A DNA stretch of 64,000 nucleotides from Hyalella azteca (GCF_000764305.2 NW_025938177.1:1-64000); one strand, 5' to 3'; shown: positions 1 through 11,788, counted from the first letter of the stretch. The notes: a model not told the origin generated them from the sequence alone. Numbers and translations are program-made.

Positions 1-250
1 CGAGTGATGGTCTCGTTGTGGGCTTCCATCAGGCACCGTGCGAGTGATGGTCTCGTTGTGGGCTTCCATCAGGTGGTTCTTTGGTCCACCAGACTGAAGG
101 TGGCACGTGAGACGTCGGCTTAATGTCGTAATCGTGAGCCCGATGTAGTCCATATTAGGGAGAAGTCTACAACCTTCTCTATTGCAAGAAAATTTATAGA
201 CTACATTGGTATCTCTGAAAACTCCCGTTTTTGCAGGGGTTATTGTTTAT
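1..250 (-). mobile_element. Penelope-like element fragment, GIY-YIG endonuclease part
   Basis: Read on the minus strand this encodes a close relative of the PLE endonuclease at 21646-22050. It has the same VVYKFSCNREGCRLLPNM segment, then YIGLT, LSRRLTCHLQSGGPKNH and EAHNETITR. One extra base just before the VVYKF segment breaks the frame, and about 39 bp at the window edge (AHNETITR region) is tandemly duplicated. It is a dead copy and probably continues beyond base 1. Confidence 0.8.
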
Positions 251-1724
251 TATAATATTTTGTATTTTCTTGTTTTTATGATAGATCAGTAGTTTAGTTT
301 TATTATTATTTACGTTCACGATGTTGTTGTGAACGATAGATTGAAGAAATCCGTTCATCCGTTTTATAACCGCTGGTCATTTGATTCTCGTAGTAGATGG
401 TTGTGACGTTGACGTCAATTTCTGAATCATTGTTGAGTCTGTTTCGGCACGTTCTATCGTAATTAGAGCATAAAAGTTAATTTTCTGCACATTTGTGTCA
501 AATTCAACATTGTTGCTAAATGTTGAAATCTCGAAATGAAATCGGGCGTCTGTTTACTTGAGTGCGATGCTGGAAGAAACTTTTGACGTCAATCGAATTT
601 TGTCATATTTCGTTTAATGATTTATAATTAATTACTAAATATCTATGAAGGGGTATCAATCAGCTCAGTAATCCACTTTAACTTTCAAAAATTTAACATC
701 AAAGTCAAAATTACGCTAAAACTTACGTTTTTTGGCAATTTTTAATGATTGCGTCATCCTAAAAATTGTTGGTTCTGAAATTCCTTTGAAGGGCTTTCAT
801 TTAGCAAGTGTCCACATGAAAAATCATAGACTGATAGCGAATTTTCAAAAAAGTATTGTTTGTCGATCCACCCCGCTGTTCATGCTTCATGTATGGGTGC
901 GTCGGTTGCCAACTGCAGACATACTGTACAATAGCCATGCATTGCAGTCCAGCTTGCAAAATGATATTTAAATAGATAAATCTAATGAAAAATTTTAATA
1001 CATGTATGTATATTGATAGCTCGTTAATGTTGAAAATATGCATGGACTTGATTTACATATTGTATACATGTATATAGGACAGCGCTGCGCGAAATGGCTG
1101 CTATATCCGTTGCGGAAACTGTTGCTATAATAACCGTTCTCGCAGCCTAGTTAGGCTTCACTCGCCAACATTATTGAATTTGCATTATATTGAAACAATA
1201 AAGAAAAGATAACTCTGGGGAATTAAATATTGCTTTCTTGCCATCTTTGATCCCCAAACTCATAGTTTTCGTTAACTATTTCCATAATATCGATGGATCT
1301 CGCGATTCGATATCTGCATACCTTCCGTGGTAACCGTTCATGAATCTCGAGATAAAATAGAGCTTTTCGGTGAGTTTTCTCCTCACATGTTATTCCCCAC
1401 ACCAGTAAAACTGCTTATCATCTTCAAGCAACTTGAACTTGAATTATTTTGCATTGTTTCCCGTCATATGGAGGTAATAATTGCCCGGTGTCGAGACCGC
1501 TGTTGAAGGGCAGCCACTGAAGTGGCAAATTGCCTAAAATTAGCCGTGACGCTAGTTAAAGAAGCACAAATGCAAAAGAAAATGCATTATTACTTCCGGG
1601 TTACATTGAACGGAATCTAGAAGCATCATCAATGGAACTCTGGCGATAAATGTCGCCTCCTATCTATGCATCCAAAATATGGATTGAATATCGTTATACG
1701 GCCAGAGCTGGACAGCGCTACTTT
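251..1724. other. AT-rich intergenic DNA, nothing recognised
   Basis: Only short reading frames without recognisable domains. I see no RNA gene and no clear transposon end. Confidence 0.5.
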
Positions 1725-1916
1725 GAAATGTAGCGGCCGCTACCGCTACTGCTACATGCTCTAAATGTAGCGGGCGCTACCGCTACATGCTCTAAATGTA
1801 GCGGGCGCTACCGCTACATGCTCTAAATGTAGCGGGCGCTACCGCTATCGCGACAATTGCTTAAATGTAGAGCCGCTACCGCTACTGAAAATGTAGCGGC
1901 CGCTACATGTAGCGCG
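1725..1916. repeat. 31-bp tandem repeat rich in TAGCGG/CCGCTA palindromes
   Basis: About three full copies of a 31-bp unit centred on TGTAGCGGGCGCTACCGC, flanked by degenerate copies. Each unit contains an inverted repeat (GTAGCGG with CCGCTAC), so single strands could fold into a ladder of hairpins. CpG-rich against an AT-rich background. Confidence 0.8.
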
Positions 1917-2525
1917 CCACTGCCCACCTCTGAATACGGCTGGTGACATATAGATAGATGTGAAAGAAAGTTAGAGGTCCAGCTTTAAACGAAATAATTT
2001 TATTACAAAAATCTCAGAACATTAAATATTTGTTTGCTCAATGGCATCCTGAGATTTAGTTTAAAAAATCTCATAAGGCTGAAAATATATTGAAATATCT
2101 ATTTACAATAGTTTTGGCAATTACACCAATGATAGTTTATTTGCTAAGTATTCGCAGTGGAAGCGTAACTTTAACTATGATATTCTTCATTTTTGGCGCT
2201 AATGTTTACACAACATAAATTCAATATTTGGCATGAATACTGAAATATAATCAAGAAATTTTTGACCAATTTACAATTTACTCAAGTCCTTTTTTAATTA
2301 ATCAAAATATTTGCTTTGGAATTCTTGATGCGAAATCTCATTAGGGCAAATTCACCTGCCAACAAACATGATTTTCTGTGGATAATTTTTAAATTTAATT
2401 CAGTAAATAATCATATCAGAACATTTTTTGTGTCAAGTTACGAAATTTACGCAGGTTTCTTGTCAGAGGCACCTGGGTATATGATCTCCGTGTTATATCC
2501 TCGGGAATATTTCACTAATCATCTC
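1917..2525. other. 3' flank of the transporter gene
   Basis: Noncoding and AT-rich. On the minus strand, downstream of the transporter stop codon, an AATAAA hexamer lies at 1999-2004. It is about 520 bp past the stop and could serve a 3' UTR, but in AT-rich DNA it may be chance. Confidence 0.35.
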
Positions 2526-2662
2526 TCAGTAAAAGATCATGTCGATCTTTGCAGCCCTGGCAACTAGAGGTTGCGAGGCGATGGACAGGCCTGCACACGT
2601 TAGTCCGATGCCCATGGTCAAAAAAGTCAAGTAGTAACTGCCCGTTACATCAACCAAGTAAC
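2526..2662 (-). CDS. MCT-like last exon (TM12 and C-terminus)
   Basis: Acceptor TTTTCAG before 2662. Encodes YLVDVTGSYYLTFLTMGIG and a short tail ending KIDMIFY, then TGA at 2528-2526. The short C-terminus lacks the long acidic tail of some SLC16 members. Confidence 0.9.
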
Positions 2663-5600
2663 CTGAAAACATATGTGCCGTTGTAATGGAAAATCATTTA
2701 TCAAACATTCTTAGTAAATGAACCCATTCAAAGAGCAGGAAGCAAACGTTTCTACGCCCTTCGTCTTCTGACTGTAAATGGTTTGAAAACTTTCGATTCA
2801 AATAATAAAAACAGAAACATTTTTCCGCACATAAAAAGTTAAAGGTACGGTCTAGTTCAATGGCATAAATATTTGTAACATACCCAGTAGTGGAGGGTAC
2901 AAGAAGTTCAGGATTCCTTGGATCATACGAATGAATCCCCAAGAGGACGCCACGTTGTGTTCCCCGAACTGATCGATGAGAATGACGTTGATGTTGGCAA
3001 AGTAGCCAGAGCTTCCGAGCGAGAAAATGCTGAATGTGAACATCACCACCCAGAAGTTGGTAGACGCTGGGATCATCGCTGTACCAATGCCGGCCACAAC
3101 CAGGCTGAGGGATTAGAAGTACGTTAGGGAAATAGAGTTTCAATGAAAGCCCAAATTCGGATGCATGTTTCAAATTCTGTGGCAGAATGAGATATTTTTA
3201 TTGTTTCTAATTCTATGGAAGAACATTATTTTTCCCCGTTGAAAAATGTTACCCTGCTTATCTACGATGTCTAGCCCCAATATCTTTAGATAGAAAAACG
3301 AGGCCAATCTTTACTGATTAAGCACATGGCTGCAAAATTATTGTATCTATAAGGTTACCGCAGAGTTTCTTCTTAACATTTATCAAAGTATAACAGTAGA
3401 ACATAGCGACATAAACTCGCTATAATACAGTTAATTGTAGAATATTTCGCCGTTACCACACAACGAAGCAGTGCGTCTTCTTGAAGATTTTTTTGTCGAG
3501 CATGTAGCCAAGAAGCAGTCGGGTGAAGCTGTCAAGCACCGCTTGGTACGCGAGTAAGATGGAGTTTTGTTCAAGTGAGAACCCGATGGCTTTGCCGTAA
3601 ACGGCCACGAAATACTGGGCGTGAGGAAGAGCAGCTGAAAATCCCACTATCATGCCAATATGAGTCAAGTAAATAGGATTCAAAAATAGTTTCAAATCAA
3701 ATTTTTTGGCCTTTATTGGCTTTTCTTGCGATAGTTTTGAATCGTCCATTGCAACTGCCCCATTTGAGATGCTTTTACTTGCCTTCTCCTTTCGCGATTT
3801 TTTGACTTCAGCCATTTTTACGTGCGTTGAAAATGGTCTAATTAAGAATACAAACACGGCAAGTTGCGCGAACAAGGCTGACAAGATGATGAAAGTGAGT
3901 TTAAGTCCAAAATATTCGAAGAATGGCAGCAAGAAGAACGGGAAGGCTGCGCCCCCAAGTGGATAGCCTGCTACGCGGATTGAATTTGCGAGCTCTTTTT
4001 TGTTACGGAAATATTCTGGCATGACGACAATCTGGCAGGTCTCCACGGCACACATGCCCGTACCTGTAATGTGTGAAGAAATGCATCACTTGACATTAAA
4101 TAAAATGAACTAACATTGCGTGTTCGTTTCATTTCTAAGCAACTGGGAAGTAAATTTCTTCATCTAAGTTGGTTGGAGTCTAATTGTTTTGTTTAAGGTC
4201 CTTAGGCAGCGACAAGTCGACAACCATCCATAATGTTTATGGTAACTAATGATAAGTTATAATGTTAGATAAATGGCATATTAAACACATTTTAAACAAC
4301 TACATGACACATTAGTAATCACCCATCATGGCCCCCAGCGTTATGGCGAGGGTGGCGACGGAGTTGCAGAAGAAGGAAGCAAACAGGCCGCCCGAGCAAA
4401 GGACAATCCCGAAGATCATGACCGGTCTCGCCCCGAATTGGACCGCGGCGGCCCCTACCACGGGTGCTGGTTGGGAGAATAAATTAAGTGCATGGATAAT
4501 GGGTATTCATAGTGAATCTTTTGTGATGACAACGATTATCCCGTAATCGCAATGTATTGTCTTTGTACGCTCTATAGATGTCGACGACATAAAATTTGGT
4601 TGCAATTATAGTTCAATTTTTAAACCTGGAGCTCATAGAAGGAATAGTTATTATTTGCAAAATAAACTATAAAAGCGCATAAATCAGTGCTAAATTGAGA
4701 CATGGTTACTTGATGTCGTCATAGCGCCCTGATTTCTAACCCTATCGAAATTTTTAGGGTAGTCAGCTTCTTTAGCTGGGCCAGCGCACAAATTAGCTAC
4801 ACTATAATGTCCGCTTTAATTAAGCTCTGGTCGCACAAGCGAAATAAGCGACCGATTAGAATCCGGTCATATACTGATTGAGCTTGGGGCGTTCGTGGGC
4901 GCGCGCATTTGGCACCTGATTGCTTCGGCATAGACACGGCCGAATGTGAAAAGTGCGTTTAATAATGACCCCTCCCTTCCCCCAAATTGGAGGGAAGGGA
5001 GGGGGCATTTGGTGATGGTCATGGTTCGCTCAACTACCAGCGTCTGACACGAGGCAGCCTGGCTAGCTGCTATTTTTGGTTATGTTACGCAGATTCGGCC
5101 CAAGGTGCAATCGACTCCCACAATAAGCACCTAATTTCCAGCCGAATAGGGTAGATGGCGATTTGCACGTGATTCGCCTCTACGCCGAGTCGATGGAACC
5201 CGGGACGACCGTGCATGGAATCTAAAATTCGACCTGATATATATGCACAATTTCTTCATTTTGCTTCAGTGAGTCAATTTTACAAAATAACAGTTACATA
5301 TAATTGCGCACCCAAGCCGTTCAGGTACCATACTTTAAAAACTCGCTAAGTGAACGTAAGTAGTTACGCTCTATTTTCTTGTCTACGATTGGTAGATTTT
5401 GCTTTAAAGGCGTTAATGATTGGCTGATGAACTTACGATTTCTTAACTTTTTTTTAAAGTATAGTCCCTGGTATGTAATATTGTGCACGAATGAGCATAT
5501 ATCCTTTTTTTTGACGTACCCAAGCCGTTCCTACATCCGGAGAGAAGAGCGACCACGACACCTCCTGCAGTGGCAGACGTGTCGGGGTAGGCGATCTCGA

Positions 5601-5697
5601 CGGCGTTGTAGATGACGCCGAAGCTCTTGATGTACCCGGCGGTGACGACGTTCGACAGGAACATCACAGCCACCACCAGCCATGCGTACCTGACCAT
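2526..5697 (-). CDS. Monocarboxylate transporter-like protein (SLC16/MFS), five visible coding exons
   Basis: Five minus-strand exons (5697-5535, 4466-4323, 4063-3457, 3104-2884, 2662-2526) join with consistent phases to 1272 nt, 423 residues plus stop, near the usual 450-500 of the family. The SLC16 fold is visible: TM1 followed by KSFGV, then ARPVMIFG in the TM2-3 loop, the family signature YFRNKKELANSIRVAG leading into TM5, a long basic cytoplasmic loop (KSRKEKASKS, about residues 185-230) between TM6 and TM7, then TM7-12 ending LLGYLVDVTGSYY. Members carry lactate, pyruvate, ketone bodies or other small acids across the plasma membrane with protons; the substrate cannot be read here. The TM1 motif DGGWGW is replaced by VRYAW, so this is a divergent member or an upstream exon is missing. 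The first exon is partly triplicated upstream. Confidence 0.92.
2884..3104 (-). CDS. MCT-like exon 4 (TM9-TM10/11)
   Basis: Encodes LVVAGIGTAMIPASTNFW, FGEHNVASSWGF and GILNFLYPPLLG, matching the late helices of SLC16 proteins. Acceptor CCCTCAG, donor GTATGT, joining exon 5 in phase 1. Confidence 0.92.
3457..4063 (-). CDS. MCT-like exon 3 (TM4-TM8 and central loop)
   Basis: 607 nt. Begins GTGMCAVETCQIVV and carries YFRNKKELANSIRVAG, TM5-6, the charged central loop and the start of the second six-helix bundle (FDLKLFLNPIYLTHIG), as in SLC16 proteins. Acceptor ATTACAG, donor GTAACG, phase 2 out. Confidence 0.95.
4323..4466 (-). CDS. MCT-like exon 2 (TM2-TM3)
   Basis: Encodes PVVGAAAVQFGARPVMIFG and a following membrane segment ending LGAMM. 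Acceptor CCAG before 4466, donor GTGATT after 4323. 144 nt, phase 1 in and phase 1 out, joining exon 1 and exon 3 in frame. Confidence 0.93.
4969..5005. repeat. C-rich/G-rich hairpin
   Basis: Near-perfect inverted repeat in the first intron of the transporter gene: a C-rich arm (CCCCTCCCTTCC) and a G-rich arm (GGAAGGGAGGGG) around AAATT. The G-rich arm has several GGG runs. Confidence 0.7.
5535..5697 (-). CDS. MCT-like exon 1 (TM1)
   Basis: ATG at 5697-5695 opens MVRYAWLVVAVMF, a hydrophobic TM1, then YIKSFGVIYN as in SLC16 proteins. The donor follows 5535 (GTAGGA), phase 1. A possible acceptor AG sits 9 nt upstream of the ATG, so an earlier exon with the usual DGGWGW motif remains possible. 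I took this ATG because it is the only in-frame one at the start of the homology. Confidence 0.8.
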
Positions 5698-5920
5698 CAA
5701 CGTAAGCTGTATTTATGAGCTATTTATTCGTGACCCGGCGGTGACGACGTTCGACAGGAACATACAGCCATGCGTACCTGGCCATCAACGTAAACTGTAT
5801 TTATGAGCTATTTATTCGTGACCCGGCGGTGACGACGTTCGACAGGAACATCACTGCCAGCACCAGCCATGCGTACCTGACCATCAACGTAAGCTGTATT
5901 TATGAGCTATTTATTCGTGA
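5636..5920 (-). repeat. Three tandem copies of the 5' part of MCT exon 1 with its acceptor region
   Basis: Units begin near 5636, 5732 and 5821. Each carries, on the minus strand, GCTCATAAATACAG, then ATGGTCAGGTACGCATGG and on to AACGTCGTCACCGCC. The two upstream copies each keep the ATG and about 20 TM1 codons but break off into CGAATAAATAGC. Copy 2 has a small internal deletion. Only the copy nearest the gene body continues into the rest of exon 1. Confidence 0.9.
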
Positions 5921-7324
5921 GGTATGTATTAAACTATAAGCGATTTATTTCATTATTTATGAGTTATTTTTTTATTCATCCCTTTCTTTACTCTTGGTTA
6001 ATGAGTTAGTATTTATTTATGATGGGTTGGGTTACTAGACTTTACTGTGATAACAGTCATCAGATAATTATCTATCTGTAACCACTATAAATGGAAGCAG
6101 GTCGCTCGTATCATTTAGCTCGATTTCGAAAATTTGCACACTTTAACCGTTGAACAAACTTTTTTAAGCTGAAGGCCCTCTTAAAGTTCAGCACGTGATA
6201 ACGCTTTAAGTTTCACTCTCGAGCGATTTAAATCCATGTTAGTGAGTGTAAAACTTTTCTTTGCATTTTAAAAGCATGTCTGATTCTCGCTTATGTTTGA
6301 AAATTCTTGGCAAATGCAGCACGTATCCAGTTTTGTGGGTTTGTATATAAGTGATGAGAATCTATTCACCCTGTCATTTCGGGAAAACTAAATGAACATT
6401 TTGTAATCACTGAGATATAATACTCTGTCATCACCAGCAGGACACGGTATAGGATCTAGGAGACGATTTAGGATCTAGTTCAATTACGGCCATCCGCTTC
6501 TCTCATAATAACGATAATTGACAACAGAGTGAAAGAAAATTGAAAGCATGCAGCATGTTTTAACATTTTTCTTTTGGTACTGGAACACTGAACTCGTATC
6601 GACCAATAGAGAAAAAATGAGAGCTCGTTAACGAATCCTGTCGGCAGCGACCGCGCTCGCTTTGCTGCCATCATTACAAGAGAATTAACAGGATGTGATT
6701 GTCAAGTTAACAAGATAAGATTGGAAGGTTTTCCGAAAAATTAATATGCCAAATTGTTTCAACAAACACAGCAACCTTACATGATGGAACTATTGATGAA
6801 CAGACCTTACATGATGGAACAGACCTTACATGATGGAACTATTGTCACCAAAAACCTTTGCTGAATCGTGCACACTTTTTTGTTTATTAAAAAACAGAAA
6901 CCAGTTCCTTACTGGCTGTATCCTGAGCCAGTGCTTTCAGTATTAGTTAACGCAGATCAATTTTCTTGCAGCATTCTGTGCTATGGAATCTGACAGTATG
7001 TATCCTTTATACTGAATAGAATTACGTATTATATGAATGAAAAAGTTAATTTGCATCTGCTAAGACATTTTTTGGGGAAGCACATCATAAGAGAGTCAGA
7101 GCATGATTCAAATTTAGTTAAAGAATCTCAACTTGAAAATGCATCTTATTGTACCGCGTTAACTGTTTTTTTTTTATTTTCACTGCAATTTATTGGATAT
7201 TATTTAGATTAAACATTCGTATATACATTCGTTTTTATACTTCTGAACTTGGTTCCCCATTATCATTGCAAACCAGTCTTCAAGCTAGAAGGATCAGGTC
7301 TAACTGGCAGTGCCAGGAGCAGTC
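5921..7324. other. Intergenic, upstream of the transporter gene
   Basis: AT-rich. A short degenerate repeat around 6778-6840 (CAGACCTTACATGATGGAAC, 2-3 copies) is the only structure noted. No TATA box or initiator could be assigned with confidence. Confidence 0.4.
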
Positions 7325-7480
7325 ATTTTTTAGCGCATTTTCTCATTTATGGAAAAAATTCTCTATTGTGCTCGCCATGTCCGTCTGTCTGTCTGTCCGT
7401 CCGTCCGTGACCTCAAGTTTTCGTGGACGAGAAAATGCGCTCTCTGCCACTCACTGCTGTGAGTACTGAGTTACATTTTT
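7325..7480 (+). repeat. Element A, copy 1
   Basis: Dispersed ~150-165 bp repeat. In this orientation the order is TTTTTAGCGCATTTTCTCA, TTGTGCTCG, a GTCC/GTCT tetranucleotide core, GAGAAAATGCGCTCTCTG, then a CACTCACTG...CAGTGAGTACTGAG palindrome and a T-rich end. The AGCGCATTTTCTC motif and its reverse complement lie inside the element. This copy has a mutated palindrome. Confidence 0.88.
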
Positions 7481-7815
7481 GTAGGCTTTTACGCTTCTTA
7501 ACTTGAACATTTTTTAGAAATTCCGTTTCCAGGCTATTTAATTTAAAGTTGATGTGGGGGCATGTGAAGCACTGGTTTATTAGCATAAACTGATAAAAAT
7601 CTCACACTGTTTGAATAAATTTGAGATGAAGAGAAGCGTTTGTAAAATAAACGATAATTTGAGGCAATGCTACAATTAAAAAAGTTAGGAGTATTTCAAG
7701 ATGATGAAAACTGTTAACGTTATTAAGACAAGGTTTCCGTTTGAAAATATGCAGCGATTCAAAAATCCTTTAATGCGAAAGTGCAGAAGTGGAAACGAGT
7801 ATTTTGAAATCGCTT

Positions 7816-7950
7816 CTCCTTAGTAATTGATCTAAGTAATAGAATAGACCTAAATTTCCTTAGTAATAGATCTAAGTAATAGAATAGATCTAAATTTCCA
7901 TAGTAATAGATCTAAGTAATAGAATAGATCTAAATTTCCTTAGTAATAGA
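7816..7950. repeat. 40-bp tandem repeat, about 3.4 copies
   Basis: Unit built on TTAGTAATAGATCTAAGTAA and AGAATAGATCTAAATTTCC. No coding content. Confidence 0.85.
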
Positions 7951-8940
7951 AGATCTTGAAATCACTTTCCTTCAGTAATATCAACCTCATTAGGATTAAT
8001 TGGATGCATTTAATCGTACCTGCTTACCCAGTGTCCTTTAGCTCGTCGGCGGTGGTCGTGGGGCGAGGCTGCTGGGGCTTCACTTCAGAGAGTACGGTTT
8101 CCCCACCAATGCAGGGTTTTTTCTTCCCTTCTATTGTTTCCTCTTCAAAAGCTTTATTATCTACACCCAGGAAATTCGACTTGGTCTCCATTGTATTAGA
8201 TAGTCTTTTTTTCACTCGAAAAAATTACCGACTTCCACTAACTTTCAAGCTGTATGGTAGCATTCTAGAACGAGAGAGATGATTTTTGTCTTTAATACCA
8301 TGGTAAAGCATTAATACGGAAACATAAAATTTGTAATTAATGAGACCTGCAATTTCTTTGGACCGATCGAGAAGATGATATCAGAATTTGTCCGCAGCTG
8401 AGCTCGGTTGTCTTGCATGATCCTCACTGAAAAAAAACTCTCGCTTGCCGATAAATCAACAAAATTTATTAGTTTTACCGCACTATTCCCTAACCCCTAC
8501 ATTCAGGATCTTTATTTTTGTCATTTTTTGCTGTTACAATCACTTAGACGGAAATTTTAAGTCAAATAATCAAGCCATATTTACTAGACTTGATTGCATC
8601 AAAATAGATAATGTCAAATTTTCCTTACTAAAAGTCTATAGCCAAAAATAAGTTCTGGTCTTATTCCATATTCTGAATACGTTTCCGGATACGGGTGTGA
8701 CAAAACTGAAAATTATCTGAGACGTTGCTATCATTACATATGAATTAAATCGCAGAAATCTGTCAAATCGATGGTACTTCTATGCTTCAAAGACAATCAA
8801 TTTCCAACAGAAACAAATTTTAAATTGCTGATGTGTTCATGGCCAGGGTCATTTTTTGCCGGCTTAGCTTTCGAACACGCTTTTATTTGCCATTTAATCT
8901 AAAGGCTTGTCATCAGTTAATTAACCAAAGAAGGAACTTA
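7951..8940. other. AT-rich intergenic DNA
   Basis: Contains a 108-codon open frame at 7956-8282 without domain or composition support. Nothing else recognised. Confidence 0.4.
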
Positions 8941-9113
8941 TCACGACCACCTTATTACATAACGCGCACAACATGCAGGGCTGGGACCTATCACGACCAC
9001 CTTATTACATAACGCGCACAACATGCAGGGACCCTGCATGTTGTGCGCGTTATGTAATAAGGTGGTCGTGATAGGTCCCAGCCCTGCATGTTGTGCGCAT
9101 TATGTAACACGTT
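8941..9113. repeat. Long inverted repeat, arms about 80 bp, one-base centre
   Basis: The two arms meet at base 9031. The right arm (9032-9110) is the reverse complement of the left (about 8950-9030) with a single mismatch noted. Each arm is itself a partial direct repeat of a ~47-bp unit containing ATAACGCGCACAACATGCAG. It could extrude as a long hairpin or be an inverted-duplication artefact of assembly. Confidence 0.9.
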
Positions 9114-9338
9114 AAGCGGCATGCCCGGCAACACGTATGGTCGCTAAGGTTGTTGGGCCTGTGGAGAAATAATTGAACATTAACCGAGGGCAACAATTTG
9201 CGTATAGGCCGAAGACAAATATATAAAGAGACAGGGTTCAAACCTTCATATACCACCAAACCTTTGCATACCTTCCCTGTATACGCATGCTGTGTGCGCA
9301 GGGGGCTATAAAACTGGGCTTAAAAGGTTACTGCCCGT

Positions 9339-9600
9339 TCAAAATGTAAGGTTAACAGCTGTCACGGTAACATCGTTACGTACGCACAGACTACATGCAA
9401 GGTCGACAACTGTCACGGTAACATCGTTACGTAACGTGTAGAAGTCGACAACTGTCACGATAACATCGTTACGTAACGTGTAGAAGTCGACAACTGTCAC
9501 GGTAACATCGTTACGTAACGTGTAGAAGTCGACAACTGTCACGGTAACATCGTTACGTAACGTTCAGTCGACAACTGTCACTGTAACATCGTTACGTCAC
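9339..9600. repeat. 42-bp tandem repeat with palindromic units, about six copies
   Basis: Unit contains GTCGACAACTGTCACGGTAA then CATCGTTACGTAACGT. Within each unit GTAAC-ATC-GTTAC is an inverted repeat and ACGTAACGT is near-palindromic. The 42-bp length keeps a frame open on the minus strand, which gives a spurious repetitive peptide. Confidence 0.9.
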
Positions 9601-9610
9601 GCGAGACTAT

Positions 9611-11620
9611 ATGCTAGTCCGCCAACTGTAAGACCGGTTAAGATGGATCGTCGAAAGTAAGCATTTTGTTCCGTGACGAGTTTTGCTATCATTAGATGTG
9701 AAGTTGTTGGTTATAGTGTAGTTGTTGATGCAGATGTAGATTATCTATGATAAAACCCATGTTGAAGATTCTGTTAGGTGTTAGGTGATGAACAATTACT
9801 GCGCAGTTTGAAACTTTTTTAAAGATAATTTTTTGTAGGTACATGACAATCAAGAACACGTCTAGCAGCTCACAGATTACCTTGGACGTTTATAGCATGT
9901 TTTTGATGAACAACTTTTTATTCTGATAGTTTGCTGCAGATTTTTTAACTCGGCAATTAGTCGTTTTATTGTTGCATAACATGGTGAATCTCAGTAATAG
10001 CTTATTACTTTAAAGCCATTTCCACTTGACCTTATAATCTGCATTAAATAACCTGACTATGTTTTGTACAAAATTTATTTGTGTAGTCAATGCAATTCAA
10101 GTTCTCTAACTTCATTGTAGAAAAAATACTGATGAAGATAAATGCCAAGCTTCATGCTATGGTATCTTGGAGGAACAGGAAACGATTCATGTCTGGGGTC
10201 TCATAAAGTTCAAACGTAAAGTCAAAGTTACTGAATTCGAATTTGGTCTTCAAACTGTCAGCGTTTGTGCTAATTAAGTGATAAGAAGCGTGCAACTCAG
10301 TTTCTCTCAGTTGCTTCGGTCACTTCCTGCTGTCAAATTATTTTGAACGAGATTTTTCCGCCCGTATAGCAAGCGTACGTAAACCTGAGCCAGCAACAGT
10401 GTACAGTTCATGACAAGCTTCGAAAGATTCGCCCAGTCCAGCGTTTGTTCACGTCAGATTCATTGACAATTCATATGAATTTATGATAATTGATTTTTGC
10501 TGTGCTGTAATATGATGTTTAACCCTGGATGAGCTAATACCGCCTACTGACAGTTACTAAGCTAATAGCTAGCTAATTGGCCTTAGATATTTTCTAAGAG
10601 CGATGCAGAAATTGAAATTGCAGAAAAGAAAAAAGTTATTTGTCTTTAATTTAAGTACTTTTTTCAGACTTAAGTAAATTCAATCTTTAATTTACTTACG
10701 TTTTTTCAGGCTTAAGTAAATCCAAATTATTTATTGCTGCATCGTTAATTCTAAAACAAAATTAGAAATGAAATGGTATGAATCGGGTCATTATTTGCCG
10801 CCTCTAATGATGAAAGTCGAATAAAACCATGCCTATAGATATGAACGTACACTTGTTGCTCCGTTTTAGAAATCTTTTAATTCTATCTTTTCCTTTAGAG
10901 CAGTTTTTCCATTATATTTATTTGTATGATTACATTCAGGTAGTTACAACCATGTTTCTATACGAGTTGCACATGTCAGCGAATTTTTTCGTCAATATCC
11001 AAGAAAGAATAAACATTGTTCGACCAAAGTTTCAACAAGTAGAGTCGAGTGTTCTCTCATGATTTAATCTTATTCCGAAGATATACTCACTAAAATATTT
11101 CAGGCACATTACAATTATGAAAAAGTGCACAAAATTACGTATAACTCACGCGTCGTTCATCGCAACGTAGTCCCGTCAAGCATTAACAATCTACTGCTAC
11201 TCTTTACTGTCGAACTTAGGAGAGGCCGAAAATTGAGTTTTTGCAACAAACATCCTATTTTGATGAAATCATAAATGGAAAATTTGATAATATTGTGCTA
11301 GAATTTTATAGAAATTCTACCTCTGACAAACAATGATACGAAGTTAAGACCGACCACTTTTTTCCAACAGGACAATGCACGACTAAAACTAGATTATTTA
11401 CAAGAAAACTGGTTTCTGAGAATGCAACTGGTTGGGCCTCACGAGTTACCAAGGATCCTGGTAAGAATACCATAAGAAGCTGCACATCAGCGATAATGTG
11501 CATGAATATCACGTGATGCCCAGCAGGCATCACAGTATCCACTACAGCAGCCATGTTTTTTTACCAACTCAAGCCATTTGCACGAAAACTGTCAACCCAA
11601 TGAGGTGGCCCGTTGGCTCG
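9611..11620. other. AT-rich intergenic DNA, nothing recognised
   Basis: Short unrelated reading frames only. A ~25-bp imperfect duplication (ACTTAAGTAAAT) occurs near 10640-10730. Confidence 0.45.
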
Positions 11621-11621
11621 T

Positions 11622-11788
11622 AAAAAAATATATAACTCAGTACTCACTGCAGTGAGTGACAGAGAGCGCATTTTCTCGTCGATGAAAACTTGAGGTCACG
11701 GACGGACGGACAGACAGACAGACGGACGGACGGACATGACGAGCACAATAGTGCATTTTTTCCATAAATGAGAAAATGCGCTAAAAAT
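11622..11788 (-). repeat. Element A, copy 2
   Basis: Nearly complete copy, inverted: AAATATATAACTCAG, intact palindrome ACTCACTGCAGTGAGT, CGCATTTTCTCGTCGA, a CGGA/CAGA tetranucleotide core, then GAGAAAATGCGCTAAAAA. Confidence 0.9.
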
